NCBI GenBank assembly: GCA_040954595.2
Contig: CM082582.2
Location: 7,750,001-7,814,000 of the forward strand
Direction: 5' to 3'
Length of the DNA: 64,000 nucleotides
Source of the DNA: Balanoglossus misakiensis
Taxonomy: Eukaryota > Hemichordata
How positions within the stretch are numbered: position 1 is the stretch's first letter; each line of letters begins with the position of its first letter. This document shows positions 32,601-45,300 of this stretch, in pieces. A model generated the notes under the pieces. It was not told the DNA's origin and searched no databases. It worked only from the letters and a program-made list of their open reading frames with translations. The position numbers were made by a program, and so were the translations under genes.

Positions 32601-35600
32601 ATGTGGTCAACACTGTGAACAGGACGCATGGTGAACTGTCTAATTTCAGGTGGAAGGTATGCTATCTTTCATTTATTAGTAAAACGTTTGATGTTAATGT
32701 GTTTCATATATGCCTGTGTATAGTGTGGAGCACCTGCTCACTTGCTCAAACACACGCACACACAATCACATATCAATTGTACCGGTACATACAAACCTCT
32801 GTAAATTACAAAAAAAATCTGTTTCTCTTTCCAGTTACAAAATCATTTTCCAGATGCAGGGTCGCATCAGTCTGATTTCAGCCTACCACTCCTGCCAGGT
32901 GAGTGAAAGTTCTTTGGTTTCCATGACAGCTGGTGTTCCGGATGCCTGTCATGCTTAATGCATACCCGGTAGATATTAGGCAACAGCTGCCATGGAGATT
33001 ACATTGAGCCGGTCTGTCCTGAAAAATTTCAGATTTTTATTATTCTGTGTGTCAACGATCTCAAACAAAAGTCCATCTGATCAAAGATGGAAAGCGCCAT
33101 CAATATGTCAGATAATGAACACTGTGGAAATGATCATTTACAGGTAAACACAGTTTCAGGTCGGCGAATAAGGGAGAGTTTTTGCCAGAAATTCAAGACT
33201 ATGCAAGGTGAGGGACAGATATTGACGGTGGAAATGAATACAATTGGTGATTTTCTGTTTATTTTTGAGGTGTCATCATTATCATCAGCTGTTTTCCTAA
33301 TGCACATCGTAACCCTCTCTTGTTATTGCAGGCGATTGGTGGTTTTACCTCCTCACATACTTCAGTGTGAAGAAATGTTGAATTTCTTCCAATATCCCGA
33401 ATCTTCCACGACGAGCACGATACCCAGTGGTATTCAGACTGCCTCAGCAACTGTGGTCACTAGCAAACTACCAGGTAAATGGTCATTCAACGTGCACATT
33501 TATAATATCTTGCACTGGATCACATGTTTAGTGTAATGGTGTTCAGGTCACCTATACAGATTGTAGCCTCAAGTTGGGTCTTGACAATATTGAAGTGGGA
33601 TACATTACATTCAGCACTAGTCATTTCAATGAATATTTTCCTTCCTTCCTTGCAGATACTGCTTCAAGCCATTCACCCAAGGTTTCCGTTCACAAAGTGC
33701 CGACCAATACTACCAATAGGTATGTTAAGCAGGCCTGTCATCAAAACATCTGTGTGTGCTGAAGTTGTCTTTCTGTGCTGTGTGCATGTGCTTCCATGTG
33801 TGTGTGTGTGGATGTATGTGTGTGTGTGGGTGTGTGTGTGAGCATGGACGTTAGTATTCTTCATGTGTTTGTGCGTGAGTAGTATGTGCATGTATGTGAG
33901 TAGATTTGTGTGTGCCCATGCTTTTGTATGTGCAAGTGCATTTGTGTGTGTGTGTGTGTGTGAGTGTTTGTGTGAATTTGACAGCGGCAGATAAACCTGT
34001 GTTTTAGCTTGGTGCATGTGTAATAAAATATGTGGCAGTCTCCCTTGTGTTTTGATCTGACCAGCCGATGTTCCTTCCTCGACAGATCCATGTACACGCA
34101 GGGTATCCCTAACCAGTCGCTGTCGTCTGTGTCACCGCTGCCGTCACCACTACCGTCACCACACATATCACCGTCATCGACACAGCTACCTGCGGCCGGG
34201 TACTTCCGACAACCACCTGGGCCTGCCTCCAGCAGCAGCAGCTGTGTTCCGCAACACGTCGTACAGGAGGAACCGAATCCAGTCCGAGACATACTGAAGT
34301 CACTACGGCTTCACAAGTACTTTGTCCACTTCGAAGGGTTAACTGTCCGAGAGGTATGGACCCACTTAGGATTTTAGTGCACGATACAACTCAAGTTCCT
34401 CCCTTATTACAGACATGTGTTTACCACTGCATTGTTGTACACATAATTGTATGTAACTGATCCTCTTAGTCTCTGCCAGCAAATAACATGGTGTCCTCAC
34501 TGATTCATTGTGTGATTGTGCGTCTGTAGATTGCCAAACTCACAGAAGAAGATTTAGAAAAGTGGGATGGTATTACCACCGGAGCTAAATCAAAGTTGAT
34601 GAAACACCTGAATTTTATAAGGTAAGTCTGTAGAGACACTGCTAAGCAAGTATTTCTGTTATGAAAGAGGAAATAGTGCCTTTTCGAAGTACAATCACGT
34701 ATTACAATGGTGAGCAGCCAATGATATATTTTGCTCGGTTATGAAAGTCAATGTCATTTTCCTTTTCATCAGACAATCAGCAAGAAAGCTGAACGGGATG
34801 GCCGATCAAGCCCTGGGACAGCCAGCTGGCGTGACTCCACCTCAAACCAGATCGCACAGCGGTGGCGGTAGTTATCCCATGTCACCCCACCAAGCGCCCG
34901 TTCAGAATCTCTTCACTGTGAGTTACAGCACTGCAGGCAGCCACACCAGCGAATCCTGCAGTTCAGATTGCTCATCAACTCCCTCCAGCCCGCGGGAAAG
35001 CTCTGATGAAAACGAGAAGGGTGAGGACAGATTGCATATGTTGCTTTTAGCCCTTTTGCCACCATGGTTCAGTCCAAACCCTTTGTTTTCTTTGGTAAAG
35101 TTGGACCACTAGAGAGGGAACTGAGGGGGTGAAAGGGTTAATATAATAATAATGGTCAATATAGACTTGGGTTTGGCAGCACTCTCAGATCAACTGAAAG
35201 TCTGTAGCATAAGTGTACGGTGTACTATTGCCACAGTTTTCCTTTCTCATTTTAGTTGTCAGTCAATACTAGCTTCATTTTCCCTGGATTGATAAATCTC
35301 CAAGAGAACAAACACAAGAACTGTCTTTTTTGTCATTTGTGAAATATGTTTTAATCGTGATGTATTTGGAAATTCCAGACTCGGAAGCAAGTGAAAGCTC
35401 AACAGTTTCTCTGCCAGACGCTAGACTTTTGAGGAGTACAATGAAGGAAGACAAGTTATCCGGCCAGGTCTACCCGTCATCGAGCTTTTTTAAATCTTCG
35501 TCAGCATCCAGTGTTCAGGATTTACCGATGAGAAGCTTGCATTTAGCTGTGAGCAGCAGTACTTCCAGGAAGCTCCAGCGAAGTGGCATGCCTACTTACA

Positions 35601-37377
35601 GCAATGTGGTCAAGTCCAGATCCATGGAACCGATCAGTAGTACTGAGACTAAGACGCTGCCGTTCGGAATTGCGCTTTCACACTCCCACTCGATGCCTTC
35701 GTCGCCAGCGTCCGACGCGAGTCTCTCGCAGTTGCAGCAGCAGGTTTCGGGAGGCTCGCAGCTGCCGTCGGGGCACGATAATCTCGGCCGACAATACCAA
35801 CCGGGGAATCCCAGCGGGGATAGTTACCCGGGCGACGTCAATGCAACCAGTCCTCTTCGGTCAAGTGCAATGATATTTACTCCCAAACAGTCTTATCAAG
35901 TGGCGTTGGCCCAGGCCGACTTGGCTAGACCGCCGCAAATCAAATCGCCCGGGCCTGTCCATAACACTGCCAGTGTGGAACAGAACATGGTGACGACGTA
36001 CAAGACGTGTGTGGCGTACGTGCCCAGTTCGACGGTGAGCGCGGCGACGTCGTCGGTCGTCGGCTCCTCCCCTATTCCAGCATTGTCGCCAGCCCCCGCC
36101 GCGGTGCCTCAGTCGGACGTTGCGTTTTCGACGGCGCCGCCACACAACACGCACACTGTGTGTCTCATGAACACGACCGCGGCCAAGGTAGAGACGATTT
36201 ACACCAGCGCCAAGACGCTCGCGGCGGGCGCGCAGACGAAAGTGACGTACTCGACCGCGTCCCCGAGGGGCGGCGGCAGCGAGAGCCCAGGAGCCAGTAA
36301 TTTACACCCGCAGTCCACGTTTCTCGTACCCAGTGCGTCTCCGAGCCTGAACACAGCAACACTGCCACCCAGCAATACTTTCAGTAGTAGCGAACAACAC
36401 CCGGCGACGTACAGCGGAAACGTCGCCCCCAATTACGGGAGCGGTGGGAGCCAAGGCAGCGGTTACCACGGGAACCACCCGGCGAACTTTCCTCCCAACA
36501 ACGGGAATAACTTCAACGGAGGCAGGGGACCCCCGATGAGTTACAGTAACAGTGGAAACAACGAGAACATGTGTACGAGTAGCGGTAATCACTCGCTGTG
36601 CCAGTCGTGCGGTAGCCCGTGCTCGAACAACTCCACCGCGTTTCCCTTCCCGGTGAATCCCGGATTTGTAGCGGGCCACATGGGCAGTGCTTTACCCTAC
36701 CACAACTTTCCCAACTTCCTGCCGGCCATGAACGGATTGATAAGCCCCGGAATGCCGCGGTACCCTCCGCGGGGGGTTCCCCCGCACCAGCCGCCGTTCC
36801 AGAACGGCCTGGGAGACTTCTTTTACACCGGCAACGGTAACTTTGGGTTGATACCTCAGGGCAGTCCTGCGCTTGTGCCAGGCATTTTCCACCATCACGG
36901 CAACGTGTCGCAGCCGGTCATGGGACCCAAGAAGCCCATGATGCTGTCGTGCTACAACTGTGGCGGACACGGGCACAGGGCCAACGAGTGCAAAGAATCA
37001 ACCATGGAAGCAGTTCAGTGTAAGTTTCAGTTTTCTGACAAATCATATTTATGCCATTTGTAAAAAAAAAAAAAAATTCCTGTGATCCCTTTGCCAGAAA
37101 ATTTGCTCTTGCCAAGGGGAATATAATATCTCCAACATGTGAGTGACATCATTTTAAAGGACACTGGTCCCCCCCTTGACAATTTGCTGTGGGGTGCCAA
37201 CATGGCATCAGAGTGTGAATCCCCCCGTGCCCTGTCTTGAAGAAACACTGATAATGAGTCCTTATAGTGCACGTATCCACAAAACAGATTAACCTGTAAA
37301 ACTGAATGTCTCTTGTTTCCTCTACAGGTAAATACAGTCTCAAGTACGCCCCAGTGACTGAAAGTGAGAACGATTGA
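26698..37377 (+). CDS. ZCCHC14: Zinc finger CCHC domain-containing protein 14
   Basis: Thirteen exons join in frame to 1167 residues: 26698-27177, 30981-31227, 31901-31971, 32585-32656, 32835-32898, 33144-33207, 33332-33474, 33656-33719, 34086-34353, 34530-34621, 34773-35020, 35379-37019 and 37328-37377. The N-terminus (VFNWFHDLSGSSRVDFLCGL, then LRYLGACIEDLARKDYNNLR) matches the family. A PX-like region spans about 243-355, and a SAM domain about 468-523 (RLHKYFVHFEGL, then EEDLEKWDGITTGAKSKL). A long Ser/Pro/Asn-rich stretch follows. A CCHC knuckle uses C1129, C1132, H1137 and C1142, and the end (YSLKYAPVTES) matches the conserved C-terminus. In vertebrates the SAM domain binds stem-loop RNA and brings in TENT4 poly(A) polymerases; the same role here is inference. 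Exon 6 is 64 nt and was placed by frame and by the conserved LPEIQDYARRL context. The protein is longer than the human one (about 950), mainly in the low-complexity part. Confidence 0.95.
27209..27221. repeat. Poly-G run (13 G)
   Basis: G homopolymer about 30 bases after the donor site of ZCCHC14 exon 1. Confidence 0.9.
29502..29595. repeat. Foldback MITE, family A copy 2, intact TTAA ends
   Basis: TTAA-CCCTTTCACC on the left and GGTGAAAGGG-TTAA on the right give exact 10-bp inverted repeats flanked by TTAA on both sides. The core contains GAGGTCCAAGTTTAACACAG and TTTGGACCAAACCATGG, shared with the copy at 1111. TTAA duplication with ends starting CCCTTT is typical of piggyBac superfamily elements, so this is probably a piggyBac-type MITE. 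Confidence 0.8.
30437..30547. repeat. (TTCA)n tetranucleotide microsatellite
   Basis: About 27 nearly perfect TTCA units lie in ZCCHC14 intron 1. They produce artificial open frames of repeated Ile-His-Ser-Phe. Confidence 0.97.
33783..33963. repeat. Imperfect (TG)n tract
   Basis: TG/TGTGTG-rich sequence with interruptions fills most of ZCCHC14 intron 8, between the exons ending at 33719 and starting at 34086. It is likely length-variable. Confidence 0.85.
35046..35141. repeat. Foldback MITE, family A copy 3
   Basis: The left end TTAGCCCTTTTGCC is a mutated TTAA-CCCTTTCACC. The right end GGTGAAAGGG-TTAA is intact. The core is reverse-oriented relative to copies 1 and 2. It starts only about 25 bases after the donor of ZCCHC14 exon 11. 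Confidence 0.75.
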
Positions 37378-38354
37378 TGAAATGTGTTGTCTTGGTAACC
37401 TGACTAGAGAGAGAGAAGAAGAATTTTAGCTTTGAAATGCCTTGCAGAAAGGAGATGATTTTTAGCCAATCACACCTGATCCAAAGCTGCATAGATTTTT
37501 AATTGACATTTTATAGAAGGGAGGAGGAGGAAAAGTTAGTCTTGTAAATGAGTGAAAATAATTTGATTTTGATAAAAAAAAAGTGTCAGATATTGTACAT
37601 GAATGTTTGAGTTCCTTTATCATGACTGTGTAAAGGGGGATGAATGCAGTGGTCATTCATTCTTTTCTGATGTTGATGATTTTTTGTTAAAGAAAAAGTA
37701 TACTTTGATTGACACACTGGCTCTGTTTTAGAGTTGTACAGAATGCACTGAAACGTTTTCTCATGAACGACTAGCCAATGGTATCTTTCCAGTGGAACAG
37801 CTGTATGCTGTTGCCACCACAGACCAGTTCCTTGATTAACTCACATATCTTGCTGTTTTCGTTCGCTTGCCCAGTGCCCTGACATTTGTCGGAGATAATG
37901 GCTTTAAAGGTTTTCTCTTGTTAGCATCTCCCAGCAGTTGTATTTCCTTGTTCATGAAGATTTGTGCAATGCTAATTTCAGCACTGGTTCCACCCCTACT
38001 TGTAGTGCAGAGGTCTAACCTCCCCTTGAAAAACAATAGAGACCAAGGCCAAACCACAGGCAGAGAGGGTGAAGTATTACATAGCACAGTCATCTTTTGT
38101 CGCATTTCCACCTATCTAGTTTTCAAGAATACAACTCTGTGTGCACTCCATTCAATTCGAATATAATATAATATAATTTTATTTTCTGGCAAAAACACTT
38201 TTCACCTGTCATTTTATGCCAAAGCGAGATCTCATTTTTCCCCAAAAAAAACAAATCGGATAATATGATAAAATCATCTTGTGCGACTCCCAACTTACAG
38301 TGTACAGTATTTTGTGTTTGTTCAGAACATGATGAGCATCGCAGTGCCAGTGTA

Positions 38355-38448
38355 TTAACCCCTTTCACCTCTATGGTTCAGTCCAAACCCTTGTTTTCTT
38401 ATGGTACAGTTGGACCTGTAAATAGGGAACTGGGGGTGAAAGGGTTAA
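38355..38448. repeat. Foldback MITE, family A copy 4, TTAA ends
   Basis: TTAACCCCTTTCACC on the left and GGGTGAAAGGGTTAA on the right form inverted ends flanked by TTAA. The core (GTCCAAACCCTTGTTTTC, then GTTGGACCTGTAAATAGG) matches copy 3 in the same orientation. It lies in the probable 3'UTR of ZCCHC14. Confidence 0.8.
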
Positions 38449-38669
38449 AGTGAAGAGATCGTGTCGACCCACAAACGCTGCATACAGAAGTCTGCCGATA
38501 AACACTTAACTTGCTGTTGCGTCTTACACTCAGTGCAGAATCTGTAAAATGCTTTTTAGTTTAATTTTGTGCCAAATAGTCGCAACAGGGAAACTATCCA
38601 TGTGAATCGCTCCAACAAGCTGGTCACACATGAAGACAACCTGAAATATATGTGTATGTATAAAATCAT

Positions 38670-38675
38670 AATAAA
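38670..38675 (+). terminator. Candidate polyA signal for ZCCHC14
   Basis: AATAAA about 1.3 kb after the stop codon; further AATAAA hexamers follow near 38976. Candidate only. Confidence 0.35.
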
Positions 38676-41600
38676 ATGCAAACTCAAAATGTAATGTTAT
38701 TTTCTGGATTGAAAACCACTTCTTACCCCTTTTCTTGAAATTTACAGTAAATTTTTAAACAGAGCAGTCGATAGGGATTTGATTCAACAGAAGCAGATTT
38801 ACATTTTGTTCATATACATTGAAATGTTAGTTATAACGTTGTACTGACACTCAGCAGCTCAGAGGTTGTTACTGATGGCGTGTCAACCACAGGATATCTT
38901 GTGACAATATACTTTTGGTGCCGCAGAAAATAGCACATAGCAATATGTAAGGGTTAATAGTTTCTGCCCTTGTGGGTAAATAAATGAATATCGGTATTCA
39001 ACTCATTGTCTTATAATATCAGAAGAAAGCTTTTGTTGTTATTTTTTTGAAAAGAAAGACTCAAGACACTGTCAATATTCACTATGTTGTACAAAAGTTT
39101 GTTTTAAAAGGTTTGAGTGGCTTACATGTTGCCTACCACATGATGACCAGTAAATTAGTATGGAAATACAGTCAAATTCATGTTAACTGTGATTTTTGAT
39201 TTTTTTTACAACTCTGGAAAGATTTTTAGATCCAAATTTTCTTTGTTCCTTGCGCCATGTTCCATGAGATTCGATCCAACTTGTCACGTTAGCAGCAACA
39301 TCCATCATCCTGGGCACAGCAGAAAACGTTAGCAAAGACTATGCAAAAAATAACAGTGGTAATGTGTGGAAATGAATAAATGGCACCCTTGGATGTGTGT
39401 TAGTAACACTTGAAAATATTGCTTTGGACCAAATTATAGATAAATTTCCAAATCATCTCATCCTGACTTGATCATGGATTTCAACTTTTTTCGTTCACAT
39501 CAGTTTCACCCTGGCTGCCTTTTGCTGCGGTTTACGGTCATAGTGAACATAATATCAACTTTTTATGAGTGTGTCAAATGAGGCTTTTTTCAGTGATTCC
39601 TGGCTTGTCATTGTGTGGCATACTGGTATGCCTTAACATTGGCGTACTATCATACCTCTCATGTGTGACTGTGGACACAGATATTTCAGAGCACTACACA
39701 AAAGCAGCTGGAAACGACCCTTCTCCGAGCAGCGTCACAGAATTCCAATTTTTTGCAACAATTCCAGAATATATGCTTCTTTTGCTGTTCTGTGCGAGCA
39801 TTCTGATTTCTGTCCTTGATTCATTAGTAATTGCAGTGCTCATTGAGTACATTTCATTCTTGAGCTGAGCAGTGTATATCATCCTTGTACATAGACTCGT
39901 CTTTCTATTTTACGATTTACATCTCATGAATCTTGTTTGGATTTTTTTGTCATAAAAGTAAACTTTTGCTTTTCAGAAGCCTGTTGAAAGAAGACTTTGT
40001 AAATGATGGAGATCAACTGTTCGATATTTTATTTTCGCATTTGATTGTATTTTTTTTTTTTGATGATTACTATGAGAAAATTACATTTAAAAAAATAAAT
40101 TTAGAGATGAGAGAGGTTTTTACCCGAGATTGCTAGCTAACCACTTATGATTTCACACAGTGTTTCTACTAGGTGACTTTCAAGTAGCCTGTTTTTACTG
40201 TCTCTCCTACCTTTGCTTCTGAAAGTTAGTTTACATTCATTTAGATGTGTGCTTGGTCTTTTTATCCGTGATAAATGAAGCTATTTTCTTACTGTGTAAA
40301 AATTTACTGAAATTCAGGCTGACTAGGTCCTAAAAGCGCAATGATGTGACCGACAACCTCTTCTTTACACCCTTTGAAGCAAACCACTAACACAGGATTT
40401 AGTTCGTGAGTCCATATGCAGATATGTACAATGTATTTGGAATCCGAAACCATTTCACATTGCCTTGTACTCACAGATCTCCTGTAAACAATGAAGGAGT
40501 TCTATGTAAGGGGATCGTACAGGAAGTATTTTTCCTCCATGGTATGACAATGAATGCAAAGCTTGTCTAGATTTTCACAGTCATGGAAGTGGCAGCCAAA
40601 GAATAATGTAAATATGTTGAAGTTGTAAAAAGCCAACCAGATTTTTTGATATTTTATGTGGATAGGATTGGTTTGAAGCACAAACTGATATTTGTAAATC
40701 AGTGTATGTACATGTACTTGACTTCTCAAGGGTCACTTTAGGTGACCTCATTATTGAGTGTCGAACAGACAATGTAAACAGATTGTCAAGTGCTCATGAT
40801 TGATACGACGTTTGTAGCCCGCCAGCAAATCTGACGGAATTTACACGTAACAAAGTTAGAGTACTCATGTACCGGTAATTAAAAAAAAAGAGACTCATTA
40901 TAAATGTATACAGAGGAAAATGATATTCATATTGGAAAGTTTGACATGACTTGTCTAATTGTTCTCATGAATTTCTTTTTTTTTCGCTGATTCTTCCTTT
41001 CTAGTTTCCCTGCAAATGCTTCAATCGATCATGGTAGTGTAGTGCGCCTAACCGAGTTGTGTTTCTTTATGCCACGTATTAATTTGCATCAAATGTTTTT
41101 CGCTCCTGTCAGCCAACACCAATACCCCTTGCATGTGTAATATGTTCCAACATCAGTATTTTCCTCATCCACAGCAATGTCTGTGTAAATTAAGTTAACA
41201 TGTATATAATTTATGTAGCATTGTGACTTTTTTCACACACAGATTTGCAGTATTTGTTCTGTTTTGTTCATTTACAGCGTTGTAACATCACATAGTTTTC
41301 AATCCAAGTATTTCCAACTCAAAAGGTTCACAAAGTATATTTCTAGTATGGAAAAAGAAGTTATAATTTTATTCAGCTTAAAAGTAACTGTTAAATGATT
41401 GAAAATCATTAAAGAGATGAAAATGTTGACGTTTTCACAGTGTGTGTTCATTATTTCTAACATATAATGTGTAGAAGTGTACAGTACAGCAAATGGTTTC
41501 AATACGTTTAATATTTGTGGGGTCACCAACAGAGGGCGTATCTCCCGTTAAGTTCAACCCGTGAAACCCCATAGCAGAACGAACCCGCCGTCCTGCATAG

Positions 41601-41849
41601 AAGGCCTTCGTCGTTTGCGGAGTATTTTTTGTGATCCCGCCCTCCAAATTACACCAGAGAGATACAAATTATACCTCCCGTAATACGCCAAGAGTCTGTC
41701 CACAGATATTCTGTAAGTACCATTCAAATATTGTATCAGAGTCATAACGAATAACAACGCTATAACGCCTCGTCGTCTAACTTCCTGTTTTATGCCTTGG
41801 GCCTGAAAACGTTTATGGTGTGCGTTTACAGAACGAACCATGCATTGTT

Positions 41850-42100
41850 CTATATCGTGTGCGGATCGGGTGTAATTACCGATCCAGATTAACTATTTAA
41901 CCGTTCATTAGGCTTCGAAATTAAATGGAGCCTGAAACCAGGTTTGTTTGCATTCCGATCTAAAAATTAATACTGCGCTCCAGACCTTTCTAAAAGCAGA
42001 GGCGGACGACGGCGGCGTGTCGCACAATAATAAACAAAGCACGATATCAGCACGTGACCTTCTTAATGAAGCCATAGAATGAAATATGGTTCAGAAAAAT
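41850..42100 (+). promoter_or_regulatory. Likely RBM39 promoter / 5'UTR region
   Basis: A locally CpG-containing block (AGGCGGACGACGGCGGCG near 41998) sits in an otherwise AT-rich region about 400 bases before the RBM39 start codon. An acceptor-like TTCTTTCAG ends at 42354, just before the start-codon exon, which suggests a noncoding first exon in this block joined by an intron. This is inference from composition and the splice motif. Confidence 0.45.
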
Positions 42101-42393
42101 TGTGTGATTTTGACAGGATTGTCCAATTTGAGTGATATGTTTTGTAAGCACTGCGCCCTCTTAGTTTTGTCATGTGACCAGCGCATCTGAAACTTACAAC
42201 TTATATTAAGTGAAAAAAGGCCATTTTACACCACTGTACGATGTCCTGTTTTTATAGGGCACATGATCCGATCGACATAAATCTGCAATAAGGCTAATCA
42301 GATTTCTGTCATGTATAGAATGTGGTTGTCATGTATACTTTTCTTTTCTTTCAGGATCACAGTTTATGAAGATTGTTTTTCTAATATACAGCA

Positions 42394-45300
42394 ATGGCAG
42401 AAGATTTTGATGTAGAGGCTATGTTGGAAGCACCTTATAAAAAGGAGGTATGTACTAAGAATTGGAATAATTCCTTTTATGTACAAGTTATATTTTAGTA
42501 TTGACAAATAATTAAAAAAAATGAGCTCCTCACTGGGTATAATCCAACGTATCGTTAGGAATGTGAGATAGCTGATTCATACCATGGGAATGTTATCTAC
42601 TAGCAAGTGCTTAGTGGAATAATTTAATCCGGCAATGTCAAAAATTGTTTCCAAGCTTATCATTTGTGTAGAATGAAAGGAATGTGAAGTACTTGACTTT
42701 CATGGTATTCATCTGGTCAGGTAGGTTTTCCAGAAGATATTCCAATTTCAAAATTTAAAAAAATGACGTGCACTGTTTCAGTTGGAATTTTCTGTCAAAT
42801 TGATGCATCGATTTAACCAGATTGGTGAGGATTTCAAGGCCATGGGAGGACTGCCACCAACCCATGGAATGAAAATATAATGTGCAAGCTCCAGCCAGAA
42901 TAAGAAGAGTAAAAAACCCTGCATTGTTGAAATAGCATTTTACTTGGGTTGTGACGAAATTGATATCTTTTGACATCACACTGGCCATTTTGTCAGAATT
43001 TTAACAAAATTAGCCAAATGTCAAAAGATATCTGTTTGTCTTAGGTCACATCCATATCTGTATTCTGCTGTGCAAATCTCTGAATGTATTTTTTCAGGGT
43101 CAAACTTTGCAGTGCTTATCTGAAGGGGTTAGCAATTGGTCTGTGACATGAAGCAGCTGCTGTCATAGGGCCAGCTTCTTGGCATCCTTTTTTGGAGACA
43201 TTTGATCATATAACCATTGTTAACATACATTTTACAGTTTTAAGAACCATGTTCATGAAGGCTAATGGGGTTATTTGCAATATACGACCATGTATGGGTG
43301 AGGGCTTTGCAGGGTGTGTGTTGGACAGGATTATTCGGTTGGCAAGTCCACTACACCAGCCATTTGCCATGGTGGTATATTGCGAATTACCCTATTATTA
43401 TATTTCGGTTGTTATATTCATGAAATGCCATTTTATGGTAAATTTGGGATTGAGTGAAGAGCCACCTGCTATGTAATGGAAGCTGACAAGAACTGGAGAA
43501 CTTATATGCAAATGAATTGGCATCTTGCAAAAATAGAATGCTTCAGTCTGTGCATAGATACACACACATAAATGTGTCGTAGGTTACAGCAGTCAGTGTA
43601 TTATAGTCCGCTTAACGCTGTAGTAACGTTACAGCACATGTCATTTCCCACTTGCAGTCTGAAGGTGTGTGGTTTTGATACGGAACAGACTTGTACGTTT
43701 GTATACGGGACACGTGGATAATTATGTTATGGCAGTACAGAACCACAGATTCATAACCTAGAATGCAAATGTGTGCGTGCATCTGTCAAAAGGAGTGGCA
43801 ACCAAAACTAATATCAGCAAAATTGTGATTAGTCAGTTCTTTTACACTACCATTTTTGCACATTCATTAGCAAGTTAACCACATCGGAATCTAAATTTCG
43901 ATTTGTTCTGCTGAAAGGTTTGCCTCGTGGTCTTCAATTGATAAAATCGACTCCTTTTTTGAGTTCACAGAAATTCTGACTGTATATTGCCCATTTGATT
44001 TCTTATAGAACCATTGAATTACAGCATAGCAGCGGTCAAGGCTGAATGAGGTAGTCATCTTTGGGATTTTTGTCTTTTGTGCTGAAACCAATTCTCTGAA
44101 TGCAGCTAAAGCTTTCTCCATGGACAAGACACTGCGATTCAAAACATTCCACCAAATGGTGGCGAGTGGTTTGGATTTTCCAAGAAAAAAAATTGTACAT
44201 TCATAAAAGAGTTTGTCATTACCCTTGCAAAAATATGAGACATGTGTTTTTGTCTGAAGCATAGAATAGAATGGAAAAAAATTTTAGATTAGTAGAGAAA
44301 TAACCATCTATTTATTATTACAGTTTACATATTTCGGCCATGATTTTAAAAAAATCTTGTAGATTTTTGTGAATTTTGGCCATGATAATAATTACCTAGG
44401 ATTTGTTAACTGATAATTGTGCAACTTGAAACTAAAAAGTACCATCCCACTCTCGTCATCTTAGGGGCATGAGTAGTGGTACCAGTCAGTATACTGCCAT
44501 GAAGACCAGAAGGTGAAGGACGCTATACTTAGCCTGGACTTCCAGCTTACATCTCCAACAAGCTACACTTGTTTTGAACAGGGATTGGAGCAGGATGCTT
44601 TCCCCTGCTGTTGTGGCCATTTTAGGTTCTCCCGGCGGCCAAACTTAAAGTCACAACAGGACTTTGTCAAAGAAATTGTGGCTGTATGGTGGCAAAAAAT
44701 AGCGCCTGCACTGTCCCCTGTCATCAAAATTCATTGTTGTATAATTTTAAGCACAACCATCGCCCCCAACCCTTACATCACCGGAGAAACAGCTGAAACC
44801 TACACAAAATGGTTACCGTAATCAAATGGGGAAATACCATCTATTTAAGTAGTGCCAAGTAAATCTGATCAATTTCTTCTATTTTCTTTTATTTTTTTCC
44901 TTCCCCTGTCCCTTCCCTGCCTACCTGTGTACTGTGCCTGTATTGTCTTCTTCACATTGCTGTTTTGTTTGGACCTTGCTAGGATGATGCCAAGGAAGTC
45001 ATTAGCAGTAAAGACAGCAAGAAGTCGTGAGTATCTAATATAATTTGATCAGTTGTGTGTCAGTTCGAATTTGCAACCATCATATGAAGTCTGGGCACGA
45101 AAACAGCACAATATATTGATTGCGAAGGGGGGGGGGGGCATTCACTGCAAAGTAAGCAGTGATGTAGCGGGGATTGTCAAGTTATCAAATTTCACAATGT
45201 TGCGTACAGGTAACCGGTGCCTCATGGCTTCATGTGATTGTTGCAAATGGACGCTTTGTTTAAAATAGCACACCAAAGACCCGGCCGACCACTGTGTGTT

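Larger units (their letters stand above)
37378..42393. other. ZCCHC14 3'UTR and ZCCHC14-RBM39 intergenic region
   Basis: Presumed 3'UTR of ZCCHC14 runs to a candidate polyA signal at 38670. AT-rich intergenic sequence follows, and from about 41500 a more GC-rich stretch with the likely RBM39 promoter and 5'UTR. Family A foldback copy 4 is at 38355-38448. Two open frames (39569-39868 plus, 41554-41841 minus) are not recognisable proteins. Confidence 0.65.

Noticed and set aside
33148-33207. Acceptor at 33158-33159 as the start of ZCCHC14 exon 6
   Set aside because: It breaks the reading frame; the acceptor ending at 33143 keeps frame and yields the conserved LPEIQDYARRL block.
39569-39868. 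99-residue hydrophobic open frame resembling a small membrane protein
   Set aside because: AT-rich downstream region of ZCCHC14, no family recognised, no supporting splice or promoter context; hydrophobicity follows from T-rich codons.
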